The notes under the pieces: model-generated
The model's database searches: none
Told to the model about the DNA's origin: nothing
The model's input: only the letters and a program-made list of their open reading frames with translations
Program-made: the position numbers and the translations under genes
Part shown: positions 51,854-62,878 of the stretch, one piece after another
Position numbering within the stretch: the stretch's first letter is position 1
Layout of the letters: each line of letters opens with the position of its first letter
Source: Aeromonas allosaccharophila
GTDB taxonomy: Bacteria > Pseudomonadota > Gammaproteobacteria > Enterobacterales > Aeromonadaceae
Assembly (NCBI RefSeq): GCF_000819685.1
Contig: NZ_CDBR01000105.1
Location: forward strand, 59,401-123,400
Direction of reading: 5' to 3'
DNA length: 64,000 nt

Positions 51854-53640
51854 CAATAGACATCCCTTTGATAACGTTTGGCACGACGCAATTCGCTCAA
51901 ATACTCTTCTGCTTCCTCACGGCTCTTGTGGCCGTGTTCGGCAATCACATCCAACAGGGCCTCTTGCACATCCTTGGCCATCTTGTTGGCGTCACCACAC
52001 ACATAGAAGTGAGCACCTGCTTCCAGCCACTGATAGAGATCATGGCCCGCTTCACGCAGACGGTCCTGCACATAAATCTTGTTGGCCTGATCCCGGCTGA
52101 AGGCCAGCGAGATCTTCGACAGCAGGCCAGATTTCACATAACGCTGCCACTCCACTTGATAGAGGAAGTCCTGGGTAAAGTGGGGGTTGCCGAAGAAGAG
52201 CCAGTTCTTGCCCTCGGCCCCCTGAGCTTCCCGCTCCTGCATAAAGGCACGGAACGGGGCGATGCCGGTGCCCGGGCCCACCATGATGACGGGGGTGTCG
52301 GGATTGGCGGGCAGTCGGAAGGTATCGTTGTGCTCCACGAATACCCGCACCTCGCCATCCTCAATCAGCCGATCCGCCAGATAGGAGGACGCGGCGCCAG
52401 AGCGTACCGTGCCATCTTCCTGTGGGTAGCGCACCACCCCGACGGTCAGGTGTACCTCCTCTTCCACCTCGCTCTGGGCGGAGGCGATGGAGTAGAGGCG
52501 CGGGGTGAGGGGGCGCAGCAGCCCGATCAGCTGCTCGGCGGTGAGGGCGATCGGGAAGCGTTTGAGCACATCCACAATCTGGGTTGAGGCTACCAAGGCA
52601 TTGACCTGGGCCTTGTCACCCGCCAGATCTTTCAGCGCCGCATTGTCCGATATGTCAGCGAGCCCTGTGATAAAGCCGCCGTGCAGCCGGGTCAGTTCGA
52701 AGTGACTGGTCAGTGCGGCGCGCAAGGTGCCGTGGGCCGTGGCTTCATCGCCAGAGAGGCCGGTCAGGGCCAGCACTTCACCCACCAGTTCGGCGTCATT
52801 GTCGAACCAGACACCGAGGGCATCCCCCGGCTGATAGGCGAGTCCAGAGGACTCGAGGCTGATCTCGATATGGCGGATATCCTTGGTGGAATCCCGGCCG
52901 GTGATCTTCTGATTGACCGACAGGCGGGCAGGGAAGGGGTTCTCCTTGCTGTACTGGCTGTGACCAACCGCCTGCTGCACCGCGCTGGCTACGCTGCTGG
53001 CCGCACCGCTGGAGAGCGTCGCAGCAATGGCGTTGAGGGCCTGCTCGCCCCACGCCTTGGCTGCATCCTGATAATCCACATCGAGGCTGGCGAGTTCATA
53101 AATCCGCTCTGCCCCAGCGGTGGCGAGGAAGTTGTCAAAGTCTTTGGCGGTCTGGCAGAAAAATTCGTAGGAGCTGTCACCTAGCCCCAATACCGCGAAC
53201 TTGAGCCCGTCCAGCTTGCCAATCTTGCCTTTTTTAAGCTGCTCGAACAGATCGACGGCGCTTTCCGGCGGTTCACCCTCCCCGTAAGTGCTCACTACCA
53301 CCAGCAGGTGGCTCTCTTTCTTGAGCTGCTTGGGTTTGTAGTCGGTCATCGACGCGAGGGTGACGGGTAGACCACGGGCCTCGGCCTGCGCCTTGATGGC
53401 AGTGGCGACACCTTTGGCGTTGCCGGTCTGGGAGCCGTAGAGAATGGTCAGGCTGCCACTGGGCGCAGCCACGGCGGCGCTGGCGGCAATGCTCTGGTGA
53501 CCGGTCTGGGAGAGGCCGTAGAGATAACCGCTCACCCAGGCCAGTTGCTGGGTATTGAGGGTCGAGAGTACCTGACCCAGCTGACGTTGCTGCTCGTCAG
53601 AGAGGGGGGAGAGGTTGAATGGGGAATCCTTCAATTGCAT
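51853..53640 (-). CDS. cysJ: Sulfite reductase flavoprotein alpha-component
   Basis: 595 residues from the ATG at 53640. Flavodoxin-like FMN domain about 67-205 ([46 protein letters not shown]); FAD domain with [16 protein letters not shown] domain [18 protein letters not shown] and WLFFGNPH; C-terminal [16 protein letters not shown]. Passes electrons from NADPH to CysI. First gene of cysJIH; an AT-rich inverted repeat about 60 bp upstream (AAAGAA/TTCTTT, 53700-53722) could be a CysB site. Confidence 0.97.
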   Translation of the reverse strand: MQLKDSPFNLSPLSDEQQRQLGQVLSTLNTQQLAWVSGYLYGLSQTGHQSIAASAAVAAPSGSLTILYGSQTGNAKGVATAIKAQAEARGLPVTLASMTDYKPKQLKKESHLLVVVSTYGEGEPPESAVDLFEQLKKGKIGKLDGLKFAVLGLGDSSYEFFCQTAKDFDNFLATAGAERIYELASLDVDYQDAAKAWGEQALNAIAATLSSGAASSVASAVQQAVGHSQYSKENPFPARLSVNQKITGRDSTKDIRHIEISLESSGLAYQPGDALGVWFDNDAELVGEVLALTGLSGDEATAHGTLRAALTSHFELTRLHGGFITGLADISDNAALKDLAGDKAQVNALVASTQIVDVLKRFPIALTAEQLIGLLRPLTPRLYSIASAQSEVEEEVHLTVGVVRYPQEDGTVRSGAASSYLADRLIEDGEVRVFVEHNDTFRLPANPDTPVIMVGPGTGIAPFRAFMQEREAQGAEGKNWLFFGNPHFTQDFLYQVEWQRYVKSGLLSKISLAFSRDQANKIYVQDRLREAGHDLYQWLEAGAHFYVCGDANKMAKDVQEALLDVIAEHGHKSREEAEEYLSELRRAKRYQRDVY

Positions 53641-53767
53641 CACACGCGTCTTCCATGGTCTGATTTTTGGCCAGATTAAAGGGTGTGTTGGCTAACAACA
53701 AAGAATAAAAATATCTTCTTTATTCCATTATTGAATTTTTAAAGTGATTTTGCGGTAAAGGAGATAG

Positions 53768-53797
53768 AAAAACGCCCCGCAGTGGCGGGGCGTTTTT
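53768..53797. terminator. Hairpin between cysJ and lysS
   Basis: AAAAACGCCCCGC and GCGGGGCGTTTTT arms with a small loop; placed between the cysJ promoter region and the lysS 3' end, so it most likely ends lysS on the minus strand. Confidence 0.85.
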
Positions 53798-53851
53798 ATT
53801 GGCTATCGCGCTCGGGAGTGACCCAAGGGATGCCGCTTACTTCTGTGGGCC

Positions 53852-55387
53852 TTACTTCTGCGGACGCAGAGCCGGGAACAGGATAACGTCACGGATGGTG
53901 TGGCTGTTGGTGAACAGCATCACCAGACGGTCGATACCGATACCCTGACCGGCAGTCGGCGGCAGGCCGTGTTCCAGCGCGGTGACGAAGTCGGCGTCGT
54001 AGAACATGGCTTCGTCGTCGCCTGCGGCTTTCTGATCAACCTGATCCTGGAAGCGCTTGGCCTGGTCTTCTGCATCGTTCAGCTCGGAGAAGCCGTTGGC
54101 CAGCTCGCGGCCACCGATGAAGAATTCGAAGCGGTCGGTCACGTCCGGGTTCACGTCGTTGCGGCGAGCCAGCGGAGACACGGCGGCCGGGTACTCGGTG
54201 ATGAAGGTCGGTTGCAGCAGCATGTGCTCCACGGTCTCTTCGAAGATCGCGGTGATCACGTGGCCCAGATCCCAGCCCTTCATCAGCTCGATGTGCAGAC
54301 GCTTGGCAACGGCCTTGGCGCTCTCGAGGGTAGCCAGATCGTCCAGGGTCACATCCGGGTTGAACTTCAGGATGGACTCGACCATGGTGAGGCGCTGGAA
54401 CGGCTGACCGAAATCGATGGTCAGGCCCTCTTCGCCCTCTTTGGCGTAACGGATCTTGGTGTCGCCCAGAATGTCCTGCGCCAGGGTGCGCAGCAGCTCT
54501 TCGGTCAGGTCCATCAGATCGATGTAGTCGGCATAGGCCATGTAGAACTCGATCATGGTGAACTCGGGGTTGTGACGAACCGAGATACCTTCGTTACGGA
54601 AGTTGCGGTTGATCTCGTAGACACGCTCGAAGCCACCCACGACCAGACGCTTCAGGTAGAGCTCCGGTGCGATACGCAGGTACATGTCGATGTCCAGCGC
54701 ATTGTGGTGAGTGACGAACGGACGCGCGGAGGCACCACCCGGGATGACTTGCATCATCGGGGTTTCCACTTCCATGAAGCGCTTTTCGTTGAAGAACTTG
54801 CGGATACCGGCAACCACCTGGGTGCGGATCATGAAGGTCTTGCGGGACTCTTCGTTGGCGATCAGATCCAGGTAACGCTGGCGGCAGCGAGCTTCCTGGT
54901 CGGTCAGGCCTTTGTGCTTCTCGGGCAGCGGACGCAGTGCCTTGGTCAGCAGGCGGATATCGGAAACGTGAACGGAGAGCTCACCGGTCTGGGTCTTGAA
55001 CAGAGTACCTTCGACACCCACGATGTCGCCCAGATCCCACTTCTTGAACTGCTCGTTGTAGAAACCTTCCGGCAGGTCGTCACGGGTGACGTAGACCTGG
55101 ATCTTGCCGGCCATGTCCTGCAGGGTGGCGAAAGAAGCCTTGCCCATGATCCGGCGGGTCATGATGCGACCGGCAATCTTCACCCGTTTACCCAGGCTCG
55201 TCAGCTCCTCGGCGCTCTTGTCGTCAAACTCTGCGTGCAGATCGCCAGAGAGGCTGTCGCGACGGAAGTCGTTCGGGAAAGGATTACCCTGGGCGCGCAG
55301 GGCGGCCAGCTTGGAACGACGCTCAGTCATCTCGTTGTTGAGTTCGAGTGAATGATCGACTTCCGGAGTGATGGTTTGTTCAGACAT
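53852..55387 (-). CDS. lysS: Lysyl-tRNA synthetase, class II
   Basis: 511 residues. N-terminal OB-fold ([23 protein letters not shown]) about 60-160; class II catalytic domain with motif 1, motif 2 ([23 protein letters not shown]) and motif 3 ([28 protein letters not shown]). Charges tRNA-Lys. It follows prfB by 16 bp in the same direction, the classical prfB-lysS operon. Confidence 0.98.
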   Translation of the reverse strand: MSEQTITPEVDHSLELNNEMTERRSKLAALRAQGNPFPNDFRRDSLSGDLHAEFDDKSAEELTSLGKRVKIAGRIMTRRIMGKASFATLQDMAGKIQVYVTRDDLPEGFYNEQFKKWDLGDIVGVEGTLFKTQTGELSVHVSDIRLLTKALRPLPEKHKGLTDQEARCRQRYLDLIANEESRKTFMIRTQVVAGIRKFFNEKRFMEVETPMMQVIPGGASARPFVTHHNALDIDMYLRIAPELYLKRLVVGGFERVYEINRNFRNEGISVRHNPEFTMIEFYMAYADYIDLMDLTEELLRTLAQDILGDTKIRYAKEGEEGLTIDFGQPFQRLTMVESILKFNPDVTLDDLATLESAKAVAKRLHIELMKGWDLGHVITAIFEETVEHMLLQPTFITEYPAAVSPLARRNDVNPDVTDRFEFFIGGRELANGFSELNDAEDQAKRFQDQVDQKAAGDDEAMFYDADFVTALEHGLPPTAGQGIGIDRLVMLFTNSHTIRDVILFPALRPQK

Positions 55388-55403
55388 GGTGATTCCTGCT
55401 TGT

Positions 55404-56502
55404 TTACAGACCTGATTTCAGGCTGGCTTCGATAAACTTGTCCAAGTCACCGTCGAGCACCGATTGGGTATTACGGGTTTCGACGCCGGTGCGCAGATCC
55501 TTGATACGGGAGTCATCCAGCACATAGGAACGGATCTGGCTGCCCCAACCGATATCGGACTTGGTCTCTTCAAGGGCTTGTTTCTCAGCGTTCTGCTTCT
55601 GAATTTCCAGCTCGTAGAGCTTGGCTTTCAGCTGCTTCATACACTGGTCTTTGTTTTTGTGCTGGGAACGGTCGTTCTGGCACTGTACCACGACACCGGT
55701 CGGTACGTGGGTAATACGCACCGCAGATTCGGTCCGGTTAACGTGCTGACCACCGGCACCGGAGGCGCGGTAAACGTCGATACGCAGGTCGGCCGGGTTG
55801 ATCTCGATGTCGATGTCATCATCGATCTCGGGATAGACAAACACGGAGCAGAAGGAGGTGTGACGGCGGCCACCGGAATCGAACGGGGACTTGCGCACCA
55901 GACGGTGTACACCGGTTTCGGTACGCAGCCAGCCGAACGCATATTCGCCGCTGAATTTGACGGTGGCAGACTTGATGCCAGCCACGTCGCCATCGGAGCA
56001 TTCAATCAGCTCGGGCTTGTAGCCGTGGGCATCGCCCCAGCGCAGGTACATGCGCAGTACCATGTTGGCCCAATCCTGCGCTTCGGTACCACCGGAGCCG
56101 GACTGGATATCGATATAGCAGTCGGAGCCGTCGTGCTGACCGGAGAACATGCGGCGGAACTCGAGATCCACCAGCTTGGCTTCCAGCTGTTCGGATTCGG
56201 CGATGGCTTCGTTGAAGGTCTCTTCGTCTTCCCCTTCCACCGCCAGGCTCACCAGCATCTCGACGTCATCCACGCCCTGGGTCAGGGTGTCGATGGTGCC
56301 GACCACGTTTTCCAGCGTGACGCGCTCTTTGCCCAGCGCCTGTGCGCGCTCGGGTTCATTCCATACGTCCGGCTGTTCCAGCTCGGCGTTGACCTCTTCT
56401 AGACGCTCTTTCTTGGCGTCATAGTCAAAGGTACCCCCTAAGAAGCTCGGTCCGCTCAGACAGCTCCTTAAGTTTATTTAATACGGGATTAACTTCGAAC
56501 AT
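55404..56502 (-). CDS. prfB: Peptide chain release factor 2 with programmed +1 frameshift
   Basis: 365 residues when read as 56502-56428 joined to 56426-55404. The 0-frame starts [21 protein letters not shown] and meets an in-frame TGA after 25 codons (56427-56425) in CTTAGGGGGTACCTTTGAC. This is the conserved slippery CTT-TGA with an AGGGGG internal Shine-Dalgarno, so skipping one T continues as DYDAKKERL. The main part holds the stop-codon SPF motif region and the GGQ motif ([16 protein letters not shown]). Releases at UGA and UAA; the frameshift autoregulates RF2 level. Confidence 0.96.
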
Positions 56503-56664
56503 CGTGAAAACTCTCAGGGTCGATGTGACTTAAAAACGGGATATTCTAGCCAATTGTGGAAGGAATAAACAGGGTTGCCTTGGCTTGCGCACCCTATGTA
56601 GTCAATTTCTGGTGCACTTTTCCTCACCTCGGTAGAAAATATCGCCCGCAGACCCATTTTCAGG

Positions 56665-56691
56665 TTCAGTTTTGGCCGTTCCGGCCGCTAA
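56665..56691 (+). promoter_or_regulatory. Sigma-28 (FliA)-like promoter of the chemoreceptor gene
   Basis: TTCAGTTT (56665-56672), 11-bp spacer, GCCGCTAA (56684-56691): 6/8 and 7/8 to the FliA consensus, about 63 bp before the start codon. Confidence 0.65.
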
Positions 56692-56754
56692 TGACTACGT
56701 AGTGTTGTGCACTGTTAGGGAAAAACCCGCTCCTCACCTCAATAAGAAGAACAC

Positions 56755-58629
56755 ATGATGAAAAACCTGTCACTCAAGCAGAAGATACTGTTGTCAGTGG
56801 TGATCGCCCTTTCGTTGGTGATTTCGTTGCTCTCCTGGCAGAGCTATAGCAGCCAGAAGAGTCTGTTGCTGCAAGGCAGCCAGGAGCAGCTGCAGCGGCT
56901 GGGCACCCAGCAGGCTGCCAGCGTCAGTGACTGGCTCTCGGCCCGTCGCGACGTGATCCAGGCGCTCGGCAACAAGGCGAGCTCCGAACCCCTCAATGCC
57001 TTGCAACAGGCGCAAGTCTCCGGCCGTTTCCAGCTCACCTATTTCGGTGAGAGCAGCGGCAAGATGCACGACTCCGATCCCTCCATCAACCGCGATGGCT
57101 ACGACCCGCGCTCCCGTGGCTGGTATCAGGAGGCGATGAGCAAGGGTGGCCTGATTGTCACCAAACCCTATCTCGACGTGGCCTACAACATCATGGTGGT
57201 GACCCTGGCCCAGCCGGTTTCAGGCGGGGTGATCGGTGGTGACCTCTCCATTGCCTCGCTGGTGGAAGACGTGACCAAGATGCAACTGCCTGCCGACGGT
57301 TTCGCCATCATGATGCACAAGGATGGCACCATCATCGCCTACAAGGATGCCGCCAAGGCGATGAAACCGGCCAGCGAGATCGACAACGATCTGACCAACG
57401 CGCTGATCGAGCAGAGCAAGTCGAGCAAGGAGCTGGTGCCAGCTTATTTTGACAACGAAGGTCGCGACAAGCTGCTGTGGGCGGTCGATATCCCCGATAC
57501 CGACTGGGAACTGGTGCTGGTGCTGGACAAGGCCGCTCTGGAAGCGCCGCTCTCCTCCCTGCTGATGACCCAGCTGGGCATGGCGCTGCTGGTGCTGGTG
57601 GGCAGTATCCTCGCCATCTCCTGGCTGGTCAGCATGCTGCTTGGCCCGCTCACCAAGGTATCCCAGGCATTGGCCCGCATTGCCGACGGTAACGGCGATC
57701 TGACCCAGCGCATCAAAATCGACGCCAACGACGAAGTGGGCCAACTGGCCAACAGCTTCAACCGTTTCGTCGGCAGTCAGCACCAGCTGATCGGCAATAT
57801 CCGCAAGCTGGCCAACGAGCTGAACGCCGATGCCGAGCGCAGTCTGGTGACCAACCAGGCCGCGGTGGACGAGCTGCAGCGTCAGCAGCAGGAGGTGACC
57901 ATGGTCGCCACCGCCGTCACCGAGATGGCGAGTGCCACCATGGAGATCGCCGGCAACGCCGAGAACACCGCCGCCGCGGCCCAGCAATCTGCCCAGAGCA
58001 GTGAACAGGGCAAGATGCTGGTCAACAAGACCCGTCAGTCCATCAATGGTCTGGCCGAAGAGGTGGGGCAGGCGACTGAAGTGATCGGCGAGCTGAGCCG
58101 TCACGCGCAGGCCATCACCAGTATCCTCTCCACCATTCAGGGGATTGCCGAGCAGACCAACCTGCTGGCGCTGAACGCGGCCATCGAAGCGGCCCGCGCC
58201 GGTGAGCAGGGCCGTGGTTTTGCGGTGGTCGCTGATGAAGTACGGGTGCTGTCGCGCCGTACCCAGGACTCCACCCAGCAGATCCAGTCCACCATCGAGA
58301 CCCTGCAGCAGACCACCGCCCGTGCGGTGAGCCTGATGCAGACCAGTCAGGGTCTGGCGGACAACAGCGTGCAGGATGCGGATCAAGCCGTGCGCGCGCT
58401 GGAAGAGATCACCAGCGCCATCTCCCTCATCTCCGACATGGCGGGCCAGATCGCCACGGCAGCCGAGGAGCAGACCCAGGTGACCGGCGAGATCACCCAG
58501 AACACCACCGCCATCAAGGATGTGAGTGACGAGATCACCGCCGCCGCCATGCGCGATCTGGATCAGGCCCAGAGCCTCAAAGGGCGTGCCACTGACCTGA
58601 ACCAGCAGGTGTCGACCTTTATCCTGTAA
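56755..58629 (+). CDS. Methyl-accepting chemotaxis protein with Cache sensor
   Basis: 624 residues. Helix about 10-29, periplasmic dCache-type ligand domain about 35-265 ([27 protein letters not shown] is a Cache hallmark, [12 protein letters not shown]), second helix about 268-292, HAMP about 293-345, and signalling hairpin with the conserved tip [20 protein letters not shown] and [10 protein letters not shown]. No C-terminal CheR-binding pentapeptide (ends STFIL). Ligand is probably an amino or organic acid. Confidence 0.94.
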   Translation: MMKNLSLKQKILLSVVIALSLVISLLSWQSYSSQKSLLLQGSQEQLQRLGTQQAASVSDWLSARRDVIQALGNKASSEPLNALQQAQVSGRFQLTYFGESSGKMHDSDPSINRDGYDPRSRGWYQEAMSKGGLIVTKPYLDVAYNIMVVTLAQPVSGGVIGGDLSIASLVEDVTKMQLPADGFAIMMHKDGTIIAYKDAAKAMKPASEIDNDLTNALIEQSKSSKELVPAYFDNEGRDKLLWAVDIPDTDWELVLVLDKAALEAPLSSLLMTQLGMALLVLVGSILAISWLVSMLLGPLTKVSQALARIADGNGDLTQRIKIDANDEVGQLANSFNRFVGSQHQLIGNIRKLANELNADAERSLVTNQAAVDELQRQQQEVTMVATAVTEMASATMEIAGNAENTAAAAQQSAQSSEQGKMLVNKTRQSINGLAEEVGQATEVIGELSRHAQAITSILSTIQGIAEQTNLLALNAAIEAARAGEQGRGFAVVADEVRVLSRRTQDSTQQIQSTIETLQQTTARAVSLMQTSQGLADNSVQDADQAVRALEEITSAISLISDMAGQIATAAEEQTQVTGEITQNTTAIKDVSDEITAAAMRDLDQAQSLKGRATDLNQQVSTFIL

Positions 58630-58663
58630 GGCGCACGTTCCGGCCTGTTCGGGCTGATATCAA

Positions 58664-58707
58664 CAAGCCCCGCCCTCTTTCGAGTGCGGGGCTTGTTCGT
58701 TTTTTTG
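58664..58707 (+). terminator. Terminator after the chemoreceptor gene
   Basis: CAAGCCCCGC and GCGGGGCTTG arms with a 12-nt loop, followed by TTCGTTTTTTT. Confidence 0.88.
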
Positions 58708-58759
58708 GGGGGGCGAGTGAACGAGTTCATTCGCCTGCTTGGCTGCGAGATTATGTCAA

Positions 58760-61051
58760 TCAGCTGCTTGTCGTACCCGTTTTTAGTGCAAGCCATTGGG
58801 TCAGCTCGGTTTTATTCATAGGATGCGCAAACAGGTAGCCTTGCATCAGATGGCACCCCAATCGGGAGAGTTGCATGCGCACCTCATCGGTCTCGACCCC
58901 TTCAGCGATGACGGGCATCTCAAGTTCACGTCCCAGCAAGAGTACCGCTTTGACGAGTCTTTCATCCCCCTTCTGCAGGGTCTGGGTAAAGCTGTAGTCC
59001 AGTTTGATGGCATCGATAGGCAGCGAGAGCAATCGCTCCAGAGAGGAGTAACCGGTGCCAAAGTCATCCAGATGGATTTTGAATCCCGCTTGAGTCAGCG
59101 CCAGCAGTTGTTCTTCCAGCCGCCCGTGACTCTCGGCAAACAGACTCTCCGTGAGCTCAAAATGGATTGCGCTTCTTGGCAGTTGATGGCGATCGGTCAG
59201 CTCGGCGAGTTGTGGCACCAGATCTGGCTCCATCAATTGCAGTACCGACAGATTGATATTGAGGTTCAGGTCGGGGTAGCTGTGTCTCAGTTCCCGCAGT
59301 GCCCGCATCGCCTGATCGGCAATCCACTTGCCCATCGGGACGATCAGCCCGGCCTGCTCCGCCAGAGGAATAAATACACTTGGGGAGCAGAACCCCGTTG
59401 GAGTGGGCCAGCGGCACAGCGCTTCCACCATGGCGATGCTGTCATCGGTCACATCCATGATGGGCTGATACCAGACCTCCAGCTGTTGCAGTTGCAACGC
59501 TTCCCGCAGGGCTTGTTCCAGTTGCATGCGCTGTGAAAGCTGCTGATGCAAGATCTCCCGATAGCAACGGTAGCAATGTTTGCCTGCCTGTTTGGCATCA
59601 TACATGGCCAAATCCGCGTTGCGGATCAGCTCATCAGCACCCATGGCACCATCATCGTAAGCGATCCCGATAGAGGCACTGACCTGAATTTTTCGTCCTC
59701 CCTGTTCGATTTGCTGGTCGGAAATAGTCCGCATCAGACGTTCGGCGAGTGTAATGGCGCCCTCTTCCTCTCGGACCATTTTGGTGATGATGGCAAATTC
59801 GTCCCCACCGATACGAAAAAGCATGTCTTCACCACGGATGACCTGCTTGAGACACTCCGCGATGGTTAGCAGGACCTGATCCCCTTGCTCGTGCCCCAGG
59901 CTGTCATTGAGGGTCTTGAAATCGTCCAGATCGATCATCAGCAGGGCGATGCGGCAGCGGTCATGTTTGCTGAGCAGACAGGGATGCTGATTGAGCTGTT
60001 CGCTCAAACATTTGCGGTTGCCCAGCTGGGTCAGACCATCGCGTCTGGCCTCGTTGTAGAGGGCCTGTTCCGATTGCTGGAGCTGCTCCACCATGCTATT
60101 GAGCGCCCTGGCCAGGGTATCGAACTCGGGATTGCCCGATAGCGGCCAGTGTTTGCCGGTTGGTTGCAGGCTGCTGTATTGCTCGGCCAGGCGGGTGAAG
60201 ATGGCGAGCCGGCGCATCACCATGCGCTCATAAATGGTGATAGTGCCGAGGCCGGCGGCGATCAGGAGCAGGGTCGAGTTGATGAGTAGCATGCGATTGC
60301 TGAGCCGTTGTTGAGCCAGCAGCTGGTGATCCGCAGGAACGCGCAGTATGAGCCGACCGCTATTCTCGCTGTCCGGCAGCGCGCGCTGCTCGGCCTGTGG
60401 TGCTTCTCTTGTATCCCGTAGAAGCTCAAGATCCAGCTTGGTCATCTCCCGGACCTGTTGCACGCTTGCCCCGTCAAGTTCGCGGATCATGACTATCCAG
60501 CCCTCCATGGGCTGCGCGGTGACATCCGGATCGTGGACAGGATGAATCGCCAGCAGGATGGGGTGCTTTTGAAACCATCCGTTCAGCGCGTATCCCCTTG
60601 TACTGTGTGATGACCAGTAGTGAGTGAGGTATGCCTGCGTTTGGGACCAGATGGGGTGGGCATCGCCCAGCGTCACATAGGTGGCTCCCCCCCTGCCGAT
60701 GGCATGGTAGGGCGAGTGATCCGGTTTGATGAACAGCACAAAGTGGGCATTGAGGTTATCCAGCGTCCCTGCGTTAAAGTTCTCGTCGAGATAAGTGGGC
60801 AGGTTTCCCTTGATAAAGCGAATGGAGTCGCGCCATTCGGCATAGTCCCGAGTGCTGACCATGAGGCTTTTCTGCATGGATTCAATGTAGAGTTGCGCAC
60901 GATCCAGAGCCGCTTGCTGATTGTGTTCGCTTAACAGCCGGGTATTGGCAGAGAGAACAGCCGTGCTGACGCCATAGCTGATGGCTGCTGCGCATGAGAT
61001 CAGCAGCAGAAGATAGAGGGATACTTTATTGCGCAGGCTATTGAGTCTCAC
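58760..61051 (-). CDS. CHASE4-like GGDEF-EAL c-di-GMP enzyme
   Basis: 763 residues if started at the GTG at 61051, which has GGGGTGG just upstream and leads straight into helix KVSLYLLLLISCAAAISYGV; the frame is open to a TTG at 61090. Periplasmic CHASE4-like domain about 35-255 (STRDYAEWRDSIRFI), second helix, HAMP-like linker, GGDEF about 340-500, EAL about 510-760. GGDEF is intact (FRIGGDEFAII) with the inhibitory I-site RGED five residues before it. EAL is intact too (VEALCRW, FELTES, LDDFGTGYSSL, IKLDYSF, AEGVET). Both synthesis and breakdown are possible. Confidence 0.9.
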   Translation of the reverse strand: MRLNSLRNKVSLYLLLLISCAAAISYGVSTAVLSANTRLLSEHNQQAALDRAQLYIESMQKSLMVSTRDYAEWRDSIRFIKGNLPTYLDENFNAGTLDNLNAHFVLFIKPDHSPYHAIGRGGATYVTLGDAHPIWSQTQAYLTHYWSSHSTRGYALNGWFQKHPILLAIHPVHDPDVTAQPMEGWIVMIRELDGASVQQVREMTKLDLELLRDTREAPQAEQRALPDSENSGRLILRVPADHQLLAQQRLSNRMLLINSTLLLIAAGLGTITIYERMVMRRLAIFTRLAEQYSSLQPTGKHWPLSGNPEFDTLARALNSMVEQLQQSEQALYNEARRDGLTQLGNRKCLSEQLNQHPCLLSKHDRCRIALLMIDLDDFKTLNDSLGHEQGDQVLLTIAECLKQVIRGEDMLFRIGGDEFAIITKMVREEEGAITLAERLMRTISDQQIEQGGRKIQVSASIGIAYDDGAMGADELIRNADLAMYDAKQAGKHCYRCYREILHQQLSQRMQLEQALREALQLQQLEVWYQPIMDVTDDSIAMVEALCRWPTPTGFCSPSVFIPLAEQAGLIVPMGKWIADQAMRALRELRHSYPDLNLNINLSVLQLMEPDLVPQLAELTDRHQLPRSAIHFELTESLFAESHGRLEEQLLALTQAGFKIHLDDFGTGYSSLERLLSLPIDAIKLDYSFTQTLQKGDERLVKAVLLLGRELEMPVIAEGVETDEVRMQLSRLGCHLMQGYLFAHPMNKTELTQWLALKTGTTSS

Positions 61052-61138
61052 CACACCACCCCATCCCGCATTTATTACGTCACGTATCAATAGTAGTGGA
61101 GAGTGCGCAATGTGGCCTGTGCCTTATTTCCATCCAGT

Positions 61139-61173
61139 AAAAAGCCCCCCTCTTCGCCAAAAGAGGGGGGCTT
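61139..61173 (-). terminator. Terminator of gltS
   Basis: On the minus strand AAGCCCCCCTCTT and AAGAGGGGGGCTT arms followed by TTTTT; 60 bp after the gltS stop. Confidence 0.88.
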
Positions 61174-61232
61174 CAGTCATCAGAACCTTCCGGTGGGGAG
61201 GTTCTTGTGCCTATTGCGTCTGACGGTAGGGA

Positions 61233-62432
61233 TTACAGGAACGGCATCGCCATAAACAACTTGATCACCATGGCGTTGATGATGTCGATAAAGAAGGCGC
61301 CCACCATGGGCACCACCAGAAACGCCAGGTGGGAGGGACCGAAGCGCTGGGTGATGGCCTGCATGTTGGCAATCGCGGTCGGGGTGGCCCCCAGGCCAAA
61401 GCCGCAGTGACCTGCCGCCAGCACGGCCGCATCGTAATTTTTGCCCATGACCCGGAAGGTGACGAAGATGGCGTAGAGCGCCATCGCCACGGTCTGGGCG
61501 GCCAGTAGGATGAAAATGGGCAGCGCCAGGCTGGCCAGATCCCACAGTTTCAGGCTCATCAGCGCCATGGCGAGGAACAGCGACAGGCTGACGTTGCCCA
61601 GTAGGGAAACCTCGCGATCGCTCACCTCATGCCAGTTCAGCAGGGTCAGGACGTTGCGCAGCAGCACGCCGACAAACAGCACGCAGACGAAGATCGGCAG
61701 CTCGAAGGCGCCCCCTTTGAGCGAGGCGGAGAGCAGCTCGCCGCCCTTGAGGCTGATGGCGATCAGTGCCAGCGTCTCGATGACGCTGAAAGTGGTGAGG
61801 GGGCGCTCCATGTCGGGCATTTCGAAGCCCTGTGGGGCCTCATCCTGATTGTGCTCCTCACCGGGCACCTGCACTTTCTTCACCAGATAGCGAGCCACCG
61901 GGCCACCGATCAGGCCGCCCAGCACCAGACCGAAGGTGGCACAGGCGATGGCGAGTTCGGCAGCGGATTGCACGCCGTACTTCTCGGAGAAGGTAGCGCT
62001 CCAGGCTGCACCGGTGCCGTGGCCGCCGGAGAGAGTGATGGAGCCTGCCAGCAGCCCCATGTGGGGGTCCAGACCGAGCAGGGTCGCCAGACCGACACCC
62101 AGACTGTTCTGCACCAGCAGCAGGCCGGTGACCACCATCAGGAAGGTAACCACCGCCTTGCCGCCGCGTTTCAGGCTGGCGAGATCGGCGGAGAGACCGA
62201 TGGAGGCGAAGAAGGCCAGCATCAGCGGGGTTTGCAGACTGGTATCAAATTGCAGCTCCATCTGCAGGGTGGAGCGCAGCAGTAGCAGTACCAGCGCGAC
62301 CACCAGGCCGCCGGCTACCGGTTTGGGGATGTTGAAGGTACGCAGCAGCCCGACTCGGGTAACCAACACCCGGCCAAGCAGCAATACCAGAGTGGCAGCG
62401 ACCAGCGTTGCGTAGGAATCAAGTTGTAACAT
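61233..62432 (-). CDS. gltS: Sodium/glutamate symporter GltS
   Basis: 399 residues, all-membrane. Two inverted repeats with re-entrant loops: SITLSGGHGTGAAWSATF and AAGHCGFGLGATPTAIANMQ are the two GxGxG-type hallmark loops of GltS. About ten helices (FLMVVTGLLLVQNSLGVGLA, LSLFLAMALMSLKLWDLA). Takes up glutamate with sodium. Confidence 0.96.
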   Translation of the reverse strand: MLQLDSYATLVAATLVLLLGRVLVTRVGLLRTFNIPKPVAGGLVVALVLLLLRSTLQMELQFDTSLQTPLMLAFFASIGLSADLASLKRGGKAVVTFLMVVTGLLLVQNSLGVGLATLLGLDPHMGLLAGSITLSGGHGTGAAWSATFSEKYGVQSAAELAIACATFGLVLGGLIGGPVARYLVKKVQVPGEEHNQDEAPQGFEMPDMERPLTTFSVIETLALIAISLKGGELLSASLKGGAFELPIFVCVLFVGVLLRNVLTLLNWHEVSDREVSLLGNVSLSLFLAMALMSLKLWDLASLALPIFILLAAQTVAMALYAIFVTFRVMGKNYDAAVLAAGHCGFGLGATPTAIANMQAITQRFGPSHLAFLVVPMVGAFFIDIINAMVIKLFMAMPFL

Positions 62433-62878
62433 TCAGTACTCCCATGTTGATTGGCTGTGTCTTTCATAGCAAAAGACTTACAGATTCAGCCGGGATGAAA
62501 ACAGTGTGGCTTATGTGCCAGCAAAGAAGGGGAAACATCTCCCCGCCCCAGGAAAGATGGGGCTTGTGCGGGCCTGAAATGCTCAGGCATCCAGATGAGA
62601 TTTTAGTAAAATCCGGCGGATTGTAGCAAAAAGCATCGTTTAATTCCATCTTTGTCGTATTAATGCTCGTTTTAGTGGTTTATTGTGACATTTAACACTA
62701 TGTAGGTAGAGGGCAGAAAAGCCGAAAAGGGTGCATGGAACGGCTGTCATTTGGGGCGCCAGTCTCTATAATTCGCCGGTTTCCGCTGCACGCAGAGGCG
62801 CTGGCGGGCGTTGACATTGTGGTTCACCCCGACATGGTTCATGTTCCGGCGGTGTTCACTTCATCAAGAGGAGAGGGT
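62433..62878. other. Intergenic region between gltS and ansA
   Basis: 446 bp without a gene. It holds the divergent promoters. A good -10 TATAAT (62767-62772), with CTGTCA 17 bp upstream, probably serves ansA and gives a leader of about 100 bases. Two short GC hairpins (near 62535-62575) lie in the gltS-proximal part. Confidence 0.5.

Noticed and set aside
49940..51859. 639-codon plus-strand frame opposite cysI and cysH
   Set aside because: Antisense shadow of cysI, whose siroheme and cluster cysteines are intact on the minus strand.
55404..56502. prfB as a broken or pseudogene because of the in-frame TGA at codon 26
   Set aside because: The stop lies in the conserved programmed-frameshift site (AGGGGG then CTTTGAC), so the gene is normal.
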